From Terriglobales bacterium (lineage in GTDB: Bacteria; Acidobacteriota; Terriglobia; Terriglobales; Acidobacteriaceae), in contig DATMXP010000019.1 of assembly GCA_035561515.1 (NCBI GenBank), positions 124,001 through 188,000 of the forward strand: a DNA stretch of 64,000 bases. The letters run 5' to 3'. Below are positions 41,390-50,836 of this stretch, piece after piece. The stretch's first letter is position 1, and every line of letters starts with the position of its first letter. A model generated the notes under the pieces. The model saw nothing but the letters and a program-made list of their open reading frames with translations. It made no database searches and was not told the DNA's origin. The position numbers and the translations under genes were made by a program.

Positions 41390-42322
41390 GTGTGGAACTG
41401 GTACAGAATAGCTCGATTCAAGTGGCTATTCCTGGTGATTGTCGTCGCACTGGTCAGTGGAGTGTTTTCTCAGCAAACGACTCCGTCTATCAGTGTTGAT
41501 GTCAGGCTGGTGAATCTCAATGTTGCCGTGCTGGATAAGAATGGTCGAACCTACACCGGGCTGACTGCGGACAGGTTTCGAATCTATGACAATGGCGTCG
41601 AGCAGTCGATTCACCATTTCAGTGCTGAAGACATGCCTTATAGCCTGGGCATGGTCCTCGATCGTAGCGGCAGCATGTCCGAAATGATTCAGGATGTTTA
41701 CAACGCAGCGTACCATACGGTTCGTGCCAGCAAGCCCGGAGATGAATTCTTCGTCGAACTATTCAATGACCGCGTCGAAATGAGGCAGGATGTTACGAGC
41801 GACCAGGAATTGTTGCAGCGACAATTAAAGGGCGTTGTCGCATCTGGCTCCACTGCCCTTTACGACGCTATTCTGGTGGGTCTCAATCGCCTGAAGCAAG
41901 ACCAACGCGACAAGAAGGCGCTTCTGGTAGTTACCGATGGGGCAGATAACTCCAGCAAGCACTCCTTCCAAGAAGTGTTGGAGAGAGCCCGCGCCGACGG
42001 AGTCGTCATTTACATGGTTGGAATGTTTGACCAAACCATGCCGGGTGCCGAAGAGGACCAGTTGCGTGCACTGCTGGAGCAGATCGCAGAGGTCACTGGC
42101 GGACGGGCTTATTTTCCCCGAACGGTAAAGCAATGTGAAGAAGCATGTATCGCAATCGCCAAGGACCTTCGGGAACAGTACAGCCTGGGCTATTATCCCC
42201 GTCCCAAGTTGTTCGATGGCAGCTGGCGGACCATTCAGGTGCAGCTAGCCCTTCCCGAGGATTTATACGACCAGGGACTCCGTGCCCGCACCCGAGCCGG
42301 CTATTACACTCCCCGACAGTAA
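41390..42322 (+). CDS. Exported VWFA-domain protein (acidobacterial type)
   Basis: The 310-residue product has a membrane segment at its N-terminus (WLFLVIVVALVSGVFSQQ), then the pattern VRLVNLNVAVLDKNGRTYTG, typical of the acidobacterial VWFA-related family, and a VWA domain with the MIDAS motif DRSGSMS (91-97) and TDGADNSSKH. VWA domains bind metal and protein partners. GTG 41390 is the start that gives the signal peptide. It is 23 nt after the sigma-like gene, so it is likely one transcript. Function in the acidobacterial family is unknown. Confidence 0.8.
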   Translation: MWNWYRIARFKWLFLVIVVALVSGVFSQQTTPSISVDVRLVNLNVAVLDKNGRTYTGLTADRFRIYDNGVEQSIHHFSAEDMPYSLGMVLDRSGSMSEMIQDVYNAAYHTVRASKPGDEFFVELFNDRVEMRQDVTSDQELLQRQLKGVVASGSTALYDAILVGLNRLKQDQRDKKALLVVTDGADNSSKHSFQEVLERARADGVVIYMVGMFDQTMPGAEEDQLRALLEQIAEVTGGRAYFPRTVKQCEEACIAIAKDLREQYSLGYYPRPKLFDGSWRTIQVQLALPEDLYDQGLRARTRAGYYTPRQ

Positions 42323-42422
42323 TAACAATAGTCACTGTAACAATAAGGTTGAGGACCGAGCAGTTTCCAAAAAAGGGATGGGACTGCACATGGTCGGCTG
42401 CAGACCCTGAACAGTAACGTTT

Positions 42423-43076
42423 TCAGGTACGATCAGCAACGACGCACCGAAGCGTTCCCAACGGTGTGGATTCATTGAAGGCTTCGCGCACCTGGGAGAA
42501 ACCCGACTCCGCTATTAATGAGGGCAACTCGCCCCGGGCGTTTTCACGAGTCGGTTGGAAGCCGTCGAGTAGCCTGACAAACATGAACGCTGCACGATGG
42601 TATGGGGTTGCTCCCTTACCCCAATCAAGAAGAACACACTTACCCCCTGGCCGCAAAATCCGAGCGATCTCAAGCAATGTCGTTCGTTTGGTCAGTAGCG
42701 ACAGATGGTGGAAGAGTAAACAGGAGATTGCGTAATCAAAACTGCCTGTCGCGAAGGGCAATGCTTGGGCTGCGCACTGAACCAGCGCGACGTTTAGGTC
42801 TGCTTTACGACACTTCTCGGCGGCAATGCGCAGGGTGGGAGGGTCGATGTCGGCTGCAGCTATCCTGGCGGAAGGGAATTGCTGCTGCAGCAGGATTGCC
42901 AGGGTCCCTGTCCCACAGCCAACATCGATTACCTTCTGAGTCTCTCCAAGTCTGACGAATCGCGTCAGACGTCGCTTGGTCGACGTGTCGTGCATCAGGC
43001 GATCCATTAGCCAATCGTAGGAATTGGTCAATCGGTGGAAGCGAAGCGCGGGTATGTAGTCAGGTTTATTCGCCAT
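42423..43076 (-). CDS. Class I SAM-dependent methyltransferase
   Basis: The 217-residue product has motif I VIDVGCGTGTLAIL (49-62), the acidic end of strand 2 AAADIDPPTL, motif with ASCLLFHHL in strand 4-like position and ILRPGGKCVLLDWGKG. It resembles UbiE-type or arsenite/quinone methyltransferases, but no specific motif (for example Cys triad) is visible. It is divergent from the YHS-phosphorylase gene. No ribosome-binding site of note except AAGGAAG before ATG 43076. Confidence 0.82.
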   Translation of the reverse strand: MANKPDYIPALRFHRLTNSYDWLMDRLMHDTSTKRRLTRFVRLGETQKVIDVGCGTGTLAILLQQQFPSARIAAADIDPPTLRIAAEKCRKADLNVALVQCAAQALPFATGSFDYAISCLLFHHLSLLTKRTTLLEIARILRPGGKCVLLDWGKGATPYHRAAFMFVRLLDGFQPTRENARGELPSLIAESGFSQVREAFNESTPLGTLRCVVADRT

Positions 43077-43240
43077 GCTTCCTTTAAATCAGGACGGTTC
43101 TCTCCCTCGTTGTGAGCTCGACATGAGCCAATTGTGCCTCACGTTGTCCCAATTCGGGCACCTTCCCCGACGATACGGCCGGAAATCGTATTTATCTGGT
43201 GAAGACAGAAACCCTATCGCGCAAAAAGAACTTGGTTTCT

Positions 43241-43255
43241 TGGCAATTGTATTGC
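43241..43255 (+). promoter_or_regulatory. Candidate sigma54 promoter of the YHS-phosphorylase gene
   Basis: TGGCAATTGTATTGC followed by AC: -24 TGGCAA (one mismatch), -12 TTGCA perfect, correct GG-GC spacing. Predicted start near 43267, 60 nt before ATG 43328. Confidence 0.65.
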
Positions 43256-43327
43256 ACTGCTAATCGAGGAGTTCCCTTTTATTGGGAGTTTGTGCGGGAT
43301 GTTGCAGCAGAGATCCAAAGGATGTCC

Positions 43328-45166
43328 ATGAACGAAGTGCGAAAAGACCCGGTCTGCGGAATGATTGTTCTGTCGGAAAGCAGCCTGTCACTGGTTTGGA
43401 ACGGAGAACCCGTCCTGTTCTGCTCCGAGTACTGCCGCGCCAAGTTTCAGCAAAACCCCGACCGCTATGCTACCGCTATGGCCGTCTCTGCTCCAGATGA
43501 CGCCAAGGAAAAAAGGCGTGTCGCTTACTTTTCGATGGAAGTGGCGCTCGATCATGAAATACCAACCTACTCAGGCGGACTCGGTGTGCTGGCCGGAGAC
43601 ATGCTGCGTAGTTGTGCTGACCTCAGCGTTCCGGTGGTCGGGGTCAGCATCCTGTGGCGTCAGGGCTACTTCGACCAATTCCTTGACGAAAATGGACGAC
43701 AACACGAACGTCCGGTGAACTTCGAACCCAACCTGCGGCTCCAGCCTCTTCATGCAAGGGTGGTGGTTACAGTTGAGGGCCGCATGGTTCGGATTCGCGC
43801 TTGGCATTACCAGATCATTGGCCGCTCCGGTTCCGTTGTCCCAATTATTCTGCTTGATACCGATTTCGAAGAGAACAGCGAATACGATCGAAGTCTCACG
43901 CGACATCTCTATGGCGGAGATCAGGATTACCGACTGGCACAGGAGATTGTGCTCGGAATCGGTGGCGTCAGAATGCTCAGTGCATTGGGTTACCACGGGA
44001 TTCAGCGCTTCCATATGAACGAAGGCCACGCTGGTCTGTTGGTTCTGGAACTGATGAACTGGCAAGGTGGTTCTGAGCCGGCAGAATGGGATTTTGAAGG
44101 GGTAAGACAGCGGTGCATCTTCACCACCCACACGCCTGTACCCGCTGGCCACGACCAATTTGATTACCAAGCGGTCGAGCGCATCCTTGGCCCAACCGTT
44201 CCATTCGAGGTTATCCGCATGCTCGGCGGCCGCGACCGACTAAATATGACGTGGCTCGGTCTCAACCTAAGCCGTTATGTCAATGGTGTAGCGCAGCGAC
44301 ACGAAGAAGTTTCCCGCGAAATGTTCCCCGGCTACCCAATTCAACACATCACGAACGGAGTTCACTCGGCGACTTGGACCTGTGACAGCTTTCGCCGGCT
44401 CTTTGATGAATGGATTCCAGGTTGGGCCAGCGATCCCGCTATGCTTCGCAAAGCTTTGAATATCCCTAACGAAAAGATATGGGACGCACATCTGGAGGCA
44501 AAGTCCCGCCTCTTGGAACATGTTCGGCTACGGACGGGACGTTCCTTGAAGCCGGAAACGTTAACCATCGGATTCGCACGCCGCGCGACTGCGTACAAGC
44601 GTGCCGATCTGGTGTTTAGTGACGTTGCACGCCTGGCGGAAATCGCGAGACTGGCCGGGCCAGTACAGTTTGTATTCGCCGGCAAAGCCCACCCGCGAGA
44701 CGAGGGAGGCAAGCAACTGATTGAAAATATTGTTGCCGTATCTCGAAAGGTCGCGCGAGACATCAACGTTGTGTATTTGGAGAACTATGACTTGGAGCAA
44801 GCAAAACTGTTGGTCTCTGGCGTGGATCTGTGGCTCAACACCCCGCAGCGTCCGCTGGAAGCCTCCGGTACCTCGGGAATGAAGGCGGCTCACAACGGTG
44901 TTCCCAGTTTCAGCACCCTCGACGGCTGGTGGATTGAAGGTCACATTGAAGGCGTTACGGGTTGGTCCATCGGTCGAGCAGATACAACACCGGACCGCGA
45001 TGCGGAAGATCTGCTCAAGAAACTGGAAGCCATTATCGTGCCAACGTTTTACTTCCTGCGAGCTCAGTGGATTGATGTCATGCGCCACACGATCGCGTTG
45101 AATGCCTCCTACTTCAACACGCATCGAATGGTGCAACAGTATGTGACTAACGCGTACTTGGGCTGA
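43328..45166 (+). CDS. glgP: YHS domain fused to alpha-glucan phosphorylase
   Basis: The 612-residue product begins with a YHS domain (residues 7-48: DPVCGMIV ... LFCSEYCRAKFQQNPDRY), known from metal-transport and copper proteins, then a GT35 alpha-glucan phosphorylase of the short type (KRRVAYFSMEVALDHEIPTYSGGLGVLAGD; PLP-binding SGTSGMKAAHNGVPSFS with Lys). The enzyme releases glucose-1-phosphate from glycogen-like glucans. The YHS fusion is unusual. ATG 43328 has AAAGG at a good distance. A sigma54-like promoter is upstream; PIG-L and GlgX genes follow. Confidence 0.88.
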   Translation: MNEVRKDPVCGMIVLSESSLSLVWNGEPVLFCSEYCRAKFQQNPDRYATAMAVSAPDDAKEKRRVAYFSMEVALDHEIPTYSGGLGVLAGDMLRSCADLSVPVVGVSILWRQGYFDQFLDENGRQHERPVNFEPNLRLQPLHARVVVTVEGRMVRIRAWHYQIIGRSGSVVPIILLDTDFEENSEYDRSLTRHLYGGDQDYRLAQEIVLGIGGVRMLSALGYHGIQRFHMNEGHAGLLVLELMNWQGGSEPAEWDFEGVRQRCIFTTHTPVPAGHDQFDYQAVERILGPTVPFEVIRMLGGRDRLNMTWLGLNLSRYVNGVAQRHEEVSREMFPGYPIQHITNGVHSATWTCDSFRRLFDEWIPGWASDPAMLRKALNIPNEKIWDAHLEAKSRLLEHVRLRTGRSLKPETLTIGFARRATAYKRADLVFSDVARLAEIARLAGPVQFVFAGKAHPRDEGGKQLIENIVAVSRKVARDINVVYLENYDLEQAKLLVSGVDLWLNTPQRPLEASGTSGMKAAHNGVPSFSTLDGWWIEGHIEGVTGWSIGRADTTPDRDAEDLLKKLEAIIVPTFYFLRAQWIDVMRHTIALNASYFNTHRMVQQYVTNAYLG

Positions 45167-45221
45167 ACAGCATGAAGAGTACTTCGCAAGCCAGCAATAT
45201 GAATATTTGGTGGCCGAGTCG

Positions 45222-46205
45222 ATGACGGGTAATCATTGGGCACACGCTCTTAAAATACGACGGTTTAGATTCGTTTCATGTCGTAAGTGTATCGTCGCTG
45301 GAAAGCGCTGGTGGGCACTTCTAGGTTTCATTTGGCTGTGGTGTCTACCTCTTTTTGCGGCGGGGCCGGCGGTGCTGATCGTGGTTGCCCACCCCGATGA
45401 TGAATCGTGTTTCGCTTCCACCACCTATCGTATTGCCAAGGAACTGGGCGGCGATGTCGATGAACTTGTGATCACGAACGGGGAAGGTGGATATCGATAT
45501 TCCACTCTGGCCGAAACTTACTACGGTTTACCGCTCACACCGCTCGGCTCGGGACGTACACGACTGGCGGAGATTCGCAAGCAGGAGCTGTTGAACGCCG
45601 GTCGAATCCTCGGTATTCGGGAATTCTTTTTCTTCGGGCAACCTGATCTTGGCTACACTGAGAATATTCAAGAAGCGTTGGCGGCCTGGGATCAACAACT
45701 GATCGCGCAGCGGCTGAACCAAATCTTGACAAACCGGCATTACGATTTTGTCCTGACACTGTTTCCGAATGCCGGAACACATGGCCACCACAAGGCAGCC
45801 ACCATGTTCGCCCTGCAATCAGTCGCCAGCTTGCCAGGGCCGAAACCAGTTGTCTTAGGTTGCCAGAACTCATCGCCGCAGACAGAAGGAAAGCTGCAAT
45901 GGACGATTGCCAAAGGTATGCCTCCAGCGCCGCTCGTTGATTCCTCTCCTTTCACCTTCGATCGGACTTCGAAATTCGGTTTCCGGGATGGCCTCAATTA
46001 TCAAATTATCGCCAACTGGGAAATTGCTGAACATAAGTCTCAGGGACGTCTCCAGGCTGATATCAATCGCTACGAACGAGAAGAATTTCTCATATTTGAT
46101 GTGTCCGGCCCCAAAGCGCTCGCTAAGACACGCCGCCTCTTCGAGCAGCTCGCACCAATATTAGCTACGGCCGGCGAACCGGACAATGAACGTAAGAGTC
46201 AATAA
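45222..46205 (+). CDS. PIG-L family deacetylase, exported or anchored
   Basis: The 327-residue product has an N-terminal membrane segment (WWALLGFIWLWCLPLFAAG), the zinc/catalytic motif AHPDDE (56-61), a middle NGEGGYR, and the second motif HGHHKAA, as in the PIG-L/LmbE family of N-acetylglucosaminyl deacetylases. The substrate is probably an acetylated sugar. Start is uncertain: TTG 45207 or GTG 45210 would add a few residues. It lies 55 nt after the phosphorylase gene and before GlgX. Confidence 0.85.
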   Translation: MTGNHWAHALKIRRFRFVSCRKCIVAGKRWWALLGFIWLWCLPLFAAGPAVLIVVAHPDDESCFASTTYRIAKELGGDVDELVITNGEGGYRYSTLAETYYGLPLTPLGSGRTRLAEIRKQELLNAGRILGIREFFFFGQPDLGYTENIQEALAAWDQQLIAQRLNQILTNRHYDFVLTLFPNAGTHGHHKAATMFALQSVASLPGPKPVVLGCQNSSPQTEGKLQWTIAKGMPPAPLVDSSPFTFDRTSKFGFRDGLNYQIIANWEIAEHKSQGRLQADINRYEREEFLIFDVSGPKALAKTRRLFEQLAPILATAGEPDNERKSQ

Positions 46206-46256
46206 ATGCGGTGGTTGCAGGAAAAGCAAAGTTGCGAGCTCGCTACAGAGGTCTAG

Positions 46257-48338
46257 ATGCGTGATTGGTTTGCTCAGGAAGGGTCTCCGTCTCCGCTGGG
46301 AGTTACTTGGATAGAGCGGGAGGCTGCTTACAACTTTGCGCTGTATTCGAAACATGCGACCGCGGTTACCCTCCTGCTTTATTCCGAGCTCGATCTCTCA
46401 ATCCCGACCTATGAGTACAAGTTGGATTCTAATGCGAACAAGTCTGGCCGGATCTGGCATTGTCGTTTGCCGAGAAGCGCTTTCCGTGATGCCCGCTACT
46501 ACGCATACAGGGTAATGGGACCAGGCCAGCCTGAACTGGGGCATCGCTTCGACGCGCAAAAGGTTCTACTCGATCCGTATGCCCGATGCGTCTGCTTTCC
46601 TACTCGGTTCAGCCGTAGAGCGGCATCTCAACCTGGGGCGAATGGGGGCATGGCTCCACTCGGCCTTATCGCGACAGAACCCGAAGATCGTTCGCCGGGC
46701 GATATCACACCGATGCATACATCGGATCTGGTGATCTATGAATTGCATGTACGAGGATTCACGCGTCGCAACAACTCCGGAGTGGCGCCTGCCCATCGCG
46801 GCACGTTTCTGGGAATTGTCGATAAGATTCCCTATCTAAAAGATCTCGGTGTCACCGCGGTTGAGTTGCTGCCGGTCATGCAACAAGACCCACAAGAAGG
46901 CAGCTACTGGGGATACATGCCGCTGAATCTCTTTTCTCCTCATCACGAGTATGCGAGTGCCGAAAAGCCGTTCGATGCGCTCAAAGAATTCCGCCTGATG
47001 GTTAAGGCGTTACATGCTGCAGGGATCGAAGTGTTGCTGGACGTTGTCTACAACCACACGGCCGAAGGAAACGAAAATGGACCCATGTACAGCTTTCGTG
47101 GAATCGACAACACGACGTATTACCTGCTCGAACAGCATCGTCGTAGTTATCGTAACGACAGCGGCACGGGAAACACTTTGAATTGCGGCAACCCATATGT
47201 AAGAAAGATGATCCTGGATAGCATGCGTTTCTGGCGAGGCCAGATGCATGTCGATGGGTTTCGGTTTGATCTTGCTTCCATCTTCACAAGGAACGAGGAC
47301 GGTACCATTAATCTGTCCGATCCTCCCGTCATTGCGGAAATCAGTGGCACTCCGGAGTTGGAGAAATTGAGGTTGATTGCAGAGGCTTGGGACCCGGCGA
47401 CGTACCAACTCGGGCGTAACTTTCCAGGAATTTCATGGCTGCAATGGAACGGGCAATTTCGTGATGATATACGCGCATTTGTAAGAGGCGACCCGGGCAT
47501 GATTCCGAGCTTGATGTCTCGACTGTACGGAAGCTGTGATTTGTTTCCCGACGACCTCATGAGTGCTTACCGGCCCTATCAGAGTGTGAACTTCGTAACC
47601 TCTCATGACGGTTTCTCCCTTTACGATCTGGTGTCGTACAACGAAAAGCGCAACCAAGCCAACGGCCATCGAAATTGCGACGGGACCGACTACAACGTAA
47701 GCTGGAATTGCGGTTGGGAGGGAGACGACGGCGTCCCGGATGCGGTGATGGCTCTGCGGAAGCAACAGATCAAGAATTTTTGCACTCTGTTGTTGCTGTC
47801 CAATGGAACGCCAATGTTCTGTGCGGGCGACGAGTTCATGAACACGCAGAGTGGCAATAACAATCCTTACAACCAGGACAACGAAACTACCTGGTTGGAC
47901 TGGGATAGACTTGCGAAAAACCGGGACATGTTTCGCTTCTTCAAGAACATGATTGCTTTTCGTAAGGCTCATCCTTCCATTTGCCGCAGCCGCTATTGGC
48001 GCGACGATGTCCGATGGTACGGGGTGGCCGGTGTCCCTGACCTCTCCCCTGATTCTCGTTGTGTAGCGTTCTTTCTCGATGGCACCGCGTGCGAGGCTGC
48101 CGATCTTTACGTGATGGTCAACGGCAGTTCGACGCCGGTGACCTTCGCCATTCAAGTGAGAGACGAGGACGATTGGAAACGGGCAGTTGACACCAGTTTG
48201 CCGAGCCCGCTCGACATATGTGAACCAGGCGAAGAGGCGCCAATCGGTGCCCCGCAATATCTTGTTCGTACCCGATCAGTTGTTGTTTTGACGAGATTCC
48301 GGACATTGGGCGATAATCCGTTCCCATCGATGATGTGA
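46257..48338 (+). CDS. glgX: Glycogen debranching enzyme (GlgX/isoamylase type)
   Basis: The 693-residue product has an N-terminal CBM48-like domain (SPLGVTWIEREAAYNFALYS), then a GH13 catalytic domain with DVVYNHTAEG (region I), GFRFDLAS (region II, nucleophile Asp), the acid/base segment LIAEAWD and FVTSHDGFSLYD (region IV). It cleaves alpha-1,6 branches of glycogen. It acts with the phosphorylase upstream. Start 46257 follows a purine-rich stretch. The stop overlaps a small hairpin (48332-48351). Confidence 0.92.
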   Translation: MRDWFAQEGSPSPLGVTWIEREAAYNFALYSKHATAVTLLLYSELDLSIPTYEYKLDSNANKSGRIWHCRLPRSAFRDARYYAYRVMGPGQPELGHRFDAQKVLLDPYARCVCFPTRFSRRAASQPGANGGMAPLGLIATEPEDRSPGDITPMHTSDLVIYELHVRGFTRRNNSGVAPAHRGTFLGIVDKIPYLKDLGVTAVELLPVMQQDPQEGSYWGYMPLNLFSPHHEYASAEKPFDALKEFRLMVKALHAAGIEVLLDVVYNHTAEGNENGPMYSFRGIDNTTYYLLEQHRRSYRNDSGTGNTLNCGNPYVRKMILDSMRFWRGQMHVDGFRFDLASIFTRNEDGTINLSDPPVIAEISGTPELEKLRLIAEAWDPATYQLGRNFPGISWLQWNGQFRDDIRAFVRGDPGMIPSLMSRLYGSCDLFPDDLMSAYRPYQSVNFVTSHDGFSLYDLVSYNEKRNQANGHRNCDGTDYNVSWNCGWEGDDGVPDAVMALRKQQIKNFCTLLLLSNGTPMFCAGDEFMNTQSGNNNPYNQDNETTWLDWDRLAKNRDMFRFFKNMIAFRKAHPSICRSRYWRDDVRWYGVAGVPDLSPDSRCVAFFLDGTACEAADLYVMVNGSSTPVTFAIQVRDEDDWKRAVDTSLPSPLDICEPGEEAPIGAPQYLVRTRSVVVLTRFRTLGDNPFPSMM

Positions 48339-48351
48339 GGGGCGTCACATC
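48332..48351 (+). terminator. Small hairpin overlapping the glgX stop
   Basis: GATGTGA (48332-48338) and TCACATC (48345-48351) form a 7-bp stem with loop GGGGCG. It lacks a T-run. Probably a weak terminator or a coincidental stem. Confidence 0.3.
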
Positions 48352-48424
48352 CCGCTGTGATTAGACACATGGAGGGCCAGTTCGGCTAGACGTAAAGTCT
48401 ACCTTACTTGACTATCATTGGGGC

Positions 48425-49567
48425 ATGCACATGAGCACTGGGTTGCGGCCACGAACCTGGAAATTGGCAGTTTTGTACGCCGGCATCGTGGGAATTTCGA
48501 TTCTTCACTACCTGACCCCGACCAGCTACATGTGGCTGCATCCTCTATATGCGAGCGCCTACTATTTCCCGCTCATCGTGATAGCGCTGACCTGGGGCTG
48601 GAGAGCAGGCCTCGCTGCCGCATGCCTGACGACCATCCTGTACACACCGCATGTCCTGCACGCGTGGGCCGGCGAGCATGAAGAGTACATGGTCTCCCAG
48701 TTGATCGAAATGGCGATGTTTCTTGCCGTTACCGTCACGGCTGGGATTTTAGCTGACTATGAACGTCGGCAGCGCAAGAGAATCGAAGAGACAGCAGTGC
48801 AGTTGGCACGGCTAAATCGCCAGCTTAGCGACGCATTTGAGCAATTGCACCGCTCGGAACGACTCTCCACCCTCGGCGAACTCGCCGCAGGGTTGGCTCA
48901 CGAAATTCGCAACCCGCTGGGTTCGGTCGAAGGAGCCCTCCGCATCGTCTCCCGGCCACAACTGCCTGATGAGACGCGCCAGGAATTCTCGACTCTCGCG
49001 CTGAGCGAAGCCGAACGCTTAAAAGGACTGGTTTCAAGTTTTCTGGATTTTGCGCGCTCTCCGGCGTCACACCGGATTCCAACCTCCTCGCAGCAGTTGC
49101 TGATCTCGATTGAACGCCTGGTCGCGGAAACAGCCGGTATGTCCGGCGTGAAGGTTCACACGGAAGCCCATGCAGACCTTCCTGACATTCTGGTCGACCC
49201 ACAACAGATCAAGCAGGTCCTACTCAACCTGGCCCTCAACGCCATCCAAGCCATGCCAAACGGAGGCAATCTCATTCTCGAAGCCAGGGTCGACGGACAA
49301 GTCGTGATCTTCGAGGTTCAGGACGAGGGCGTTGGGATTGCAGAAGAGAACATAGGGAAGATCTTTGATCCGTTTTACACTACCCGTCCCAATGGCACGG
49401 GATTGGGACTGTCGATTGCGAAGCGAATTGTGACTGAACACGGCGGTCGAATTCAGGTGCGGAGGAATTCTCATCGCGGAATGAGCTTCTCGATCGAGCT
49501 TCCTTATCGCGCTTCCTCAGCAGCCACCACCTCTGCATCCGAAGAAGCCGTTCCATCGATGAGTTAA
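48425..49567 (+). CDS. Orphan membrane sensor histidine kinase, paralogue of 24431-25528
   Basis: The 380-residue product has the same build as the kinase at 24431-25528: several membrane helices (IVGISILHYLTPTSYMWLHP, FPLIVIALTWGWRAGLAAAC, AMFLAVTVTAGIL), HisKA with His159 (GLAHEIRNPLG), and HATPase (NLALNAIQAM, DEGVGIAEENIGKIFDPFYT, GTGLGLSIAKRIV). Sensor and kinase regions are alike in many residues. No response regulator lies next to it, so it may phosphorylate the NtrC-type regulator at 23025-24434 or a distant one. An inverted repeat TAGAC-GTAAA-GTCTA lies just upstream. Confidence 0.88.
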   Translation: MHMSTGLRPRTWKLAVLYAGIVGISILHYLTPTSYMWLHPLYASAYYFPLIVIALTWGWRAGLAAACLTTILYTPHVLHAWAGEHEEYMVSQLIEMAMFLAVTVTAGILADYERRQRKRIEETAVQLARLNRQLSDAFEQLHRSERLSTLGELAAGLAHEIRNPLGSVEGALRIVSRPQLPDETRQEFSTLALSEAERLKGLVSSFLDFARSPASHRIPTSSQQLLISIERLVAETAGMSGVKVHTEAHADLPDILVDPQQIKQVLLNLALNAIQAMPNGGNLILEARVDGQVVIFEVQDEGVGIAEENIGKIFDPFYTTRPNGTGLGLSIAKRIVTEHGGRIQVRRNSHRGMSFSIELPYRASSAATTSASEEAVPSMS

Positions 49568-50035
49568 TTACGCTCCTAGGGTTTCTCGGTTATTACGGCC
49601 CTCTCCGCCCTTTTGCCCCGCGAATGTTAATCTCGCCTGAATATCGTCGAGGAAGCGCGTTCACACGCGCTGTTCTTGGTCGATACGTCCATCGACTTCT
49701 AGACCACTGGAACTGGTCGAATCGGTCTGCGGTTCTATTCTTTGCTAAACGTTCGGATGAAACAATTGCGAACCACTCCGCGCCTGGTTCTCCGTTTGGC
49801 ACGATAAGTGCCCAGTCAGAAAGCCAGAAGTAGGACTATACGAGGAGAAGGCTGATCCGGCTCGCCAGGCTGTTATGAGATGAGGCAGCGGACCAGATGT
49901 GGTGTCTGAAATTGTCCAGCAGTTGCCTTAAATCGGGCAGCCAACGCCGCACTTGTTGCTGCTTCCGCGCAAATGTCGCGAGTGAACCGGATCGCTTGGA
50001 GTGGCTCAATCTCTAATGTGAACTGAAGGAGTCTC
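49568..50035. other. Intergenic, no supported gene
   Basis: About 470 nt. An open frame at 49624-49833 lacks a ribosome-binding site and protein-like character. AAGGAG for the cytochrome gene ends the region. Confidence 0.4.
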
Positions 50036-50356
50036 ATGAAGCATATTCCCCTTTCTGTTTTTCTCATGATCCTGATTGTAAGCAGTGCTGCAACGGCTCA
50101 GTCGTCCGCCCCCGAGGCGATTTACAAAACAAAGTGCGCCATGTGCCACGGGCCGGACGGGTCGGCTAAAACCCCAATGGCACAGAAACTTGGCATCAAG
50201 TCCTTTCAATCGCCTGAGATTCAAAACCAGTCTGATGCTGAGTTGAAGCGGGCGATTGCCCAAGGGAAGAACAAGATGCCGGCATTCGGTAAGTCACTTA
50301 CCGAAGAGCAAATTGCTGGACTTCTAAAACATATTCGCGAACTCGGCAAGAAATAG
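50036..50356 (+). CDS. Small exported cytochrome c
   Basis: The 106-residue product has a signal peptide (LSVFLMILIVSSAATAQ), one haem site CAMCH (Cys34-His38) and the axial Met motif NKMPAFG. It is 14 nt upstream of the Rieske gene. It can act as electron acceptor of the cytochrome b/Rieske complex. Confidence 0.88.
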   Translation: MKHIPLSVFLMILIVSSAATAQSSAPEAIYKTKCAMCHGPDGSAKTPMAQKLGIKSFQSPEIQNQSDAELKRAIAQGKNKMPAFGKSLTEEQIAGLLKHIRELGKK

Positions 50357-50370
50357 GTCCGGAGCGTCGT

Positions 50371-50832
50371 ATGTCCTTCGAAAATCCTGTGTCTCCGACG
50401 TTGCCGCGCCGAAGATTTGTTGAAGTAATACTCGGAAGCGGGCTGTTCGCGACTCTGCTGTCGTTCATTTACCCAATTCTCAAGTACCTCGTTCCTCCCA
50501 AATTGCCCGACTTGGGAAAGGATGCGATCGTCGCGGCCCGAGTCTCCGAGATTAAGCCGAATGAGGGCAAGATCTTCCGGTTTGGCAGCAAGCCTGGACT
50601 GTTGATCCAAACCTCGACTGGGGAATATCACGCCATGTCGGCCGTCTGTACACACTTGGGTTGCACGGTCCAATATCGCAGCGACTTGCGCCAGGTGTGG
50701 TGCGCTTGCCACAACGGCATGTATGACATCAACGGGCGTAATGTCTCCGGCCCTCCTCCTCGGCCCCTCGAGGCCTTTGAAGTTCAAGTACGCGGGGACG
50801 AGATCTTCGTGCGTCGTAAGTTGGAGGCTTGA
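50371..50832 (+). CDS. Rieske iron-sulfur protein
   Basis: The 153-residue product has an N-terminal membrane anchor ([16 protein letters not shown]), and the Rieske boxes CTHLGC (93-98) and CACH (111-114), giving ligands Cys93, His95, Cys111 and His114 with a Cys98-Cys113 disulfide. A twin-Arg-like sequence (LPRRRFVEV) precedes the anchor. It transfers electrons from quinol to cytochrome. It forms an operon with cytochrome b (4 nt apart). Confidence 0.92.
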   Translation: MSFENPVSPTLPRRRFVEVILGSGLFATLLSFIYPILKYLVPPKLPDLGKDAIVAARVSEIKPNEGKIFRFGSKPGLLIQTSTGEYHAMSAVCTHLGCTVQYRSDLRQVWCACHNGMYDINGRNVSGPPPRPLEAFEVQVRGDEIFVRRKLEA

Positions 50833-50836
50833 ACGG

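Noticed and set aside
49624..49833. Open frame upstream of the small cytochrome c gene
   Set aside because: No ribosome-binding site and no protein-like pattern.
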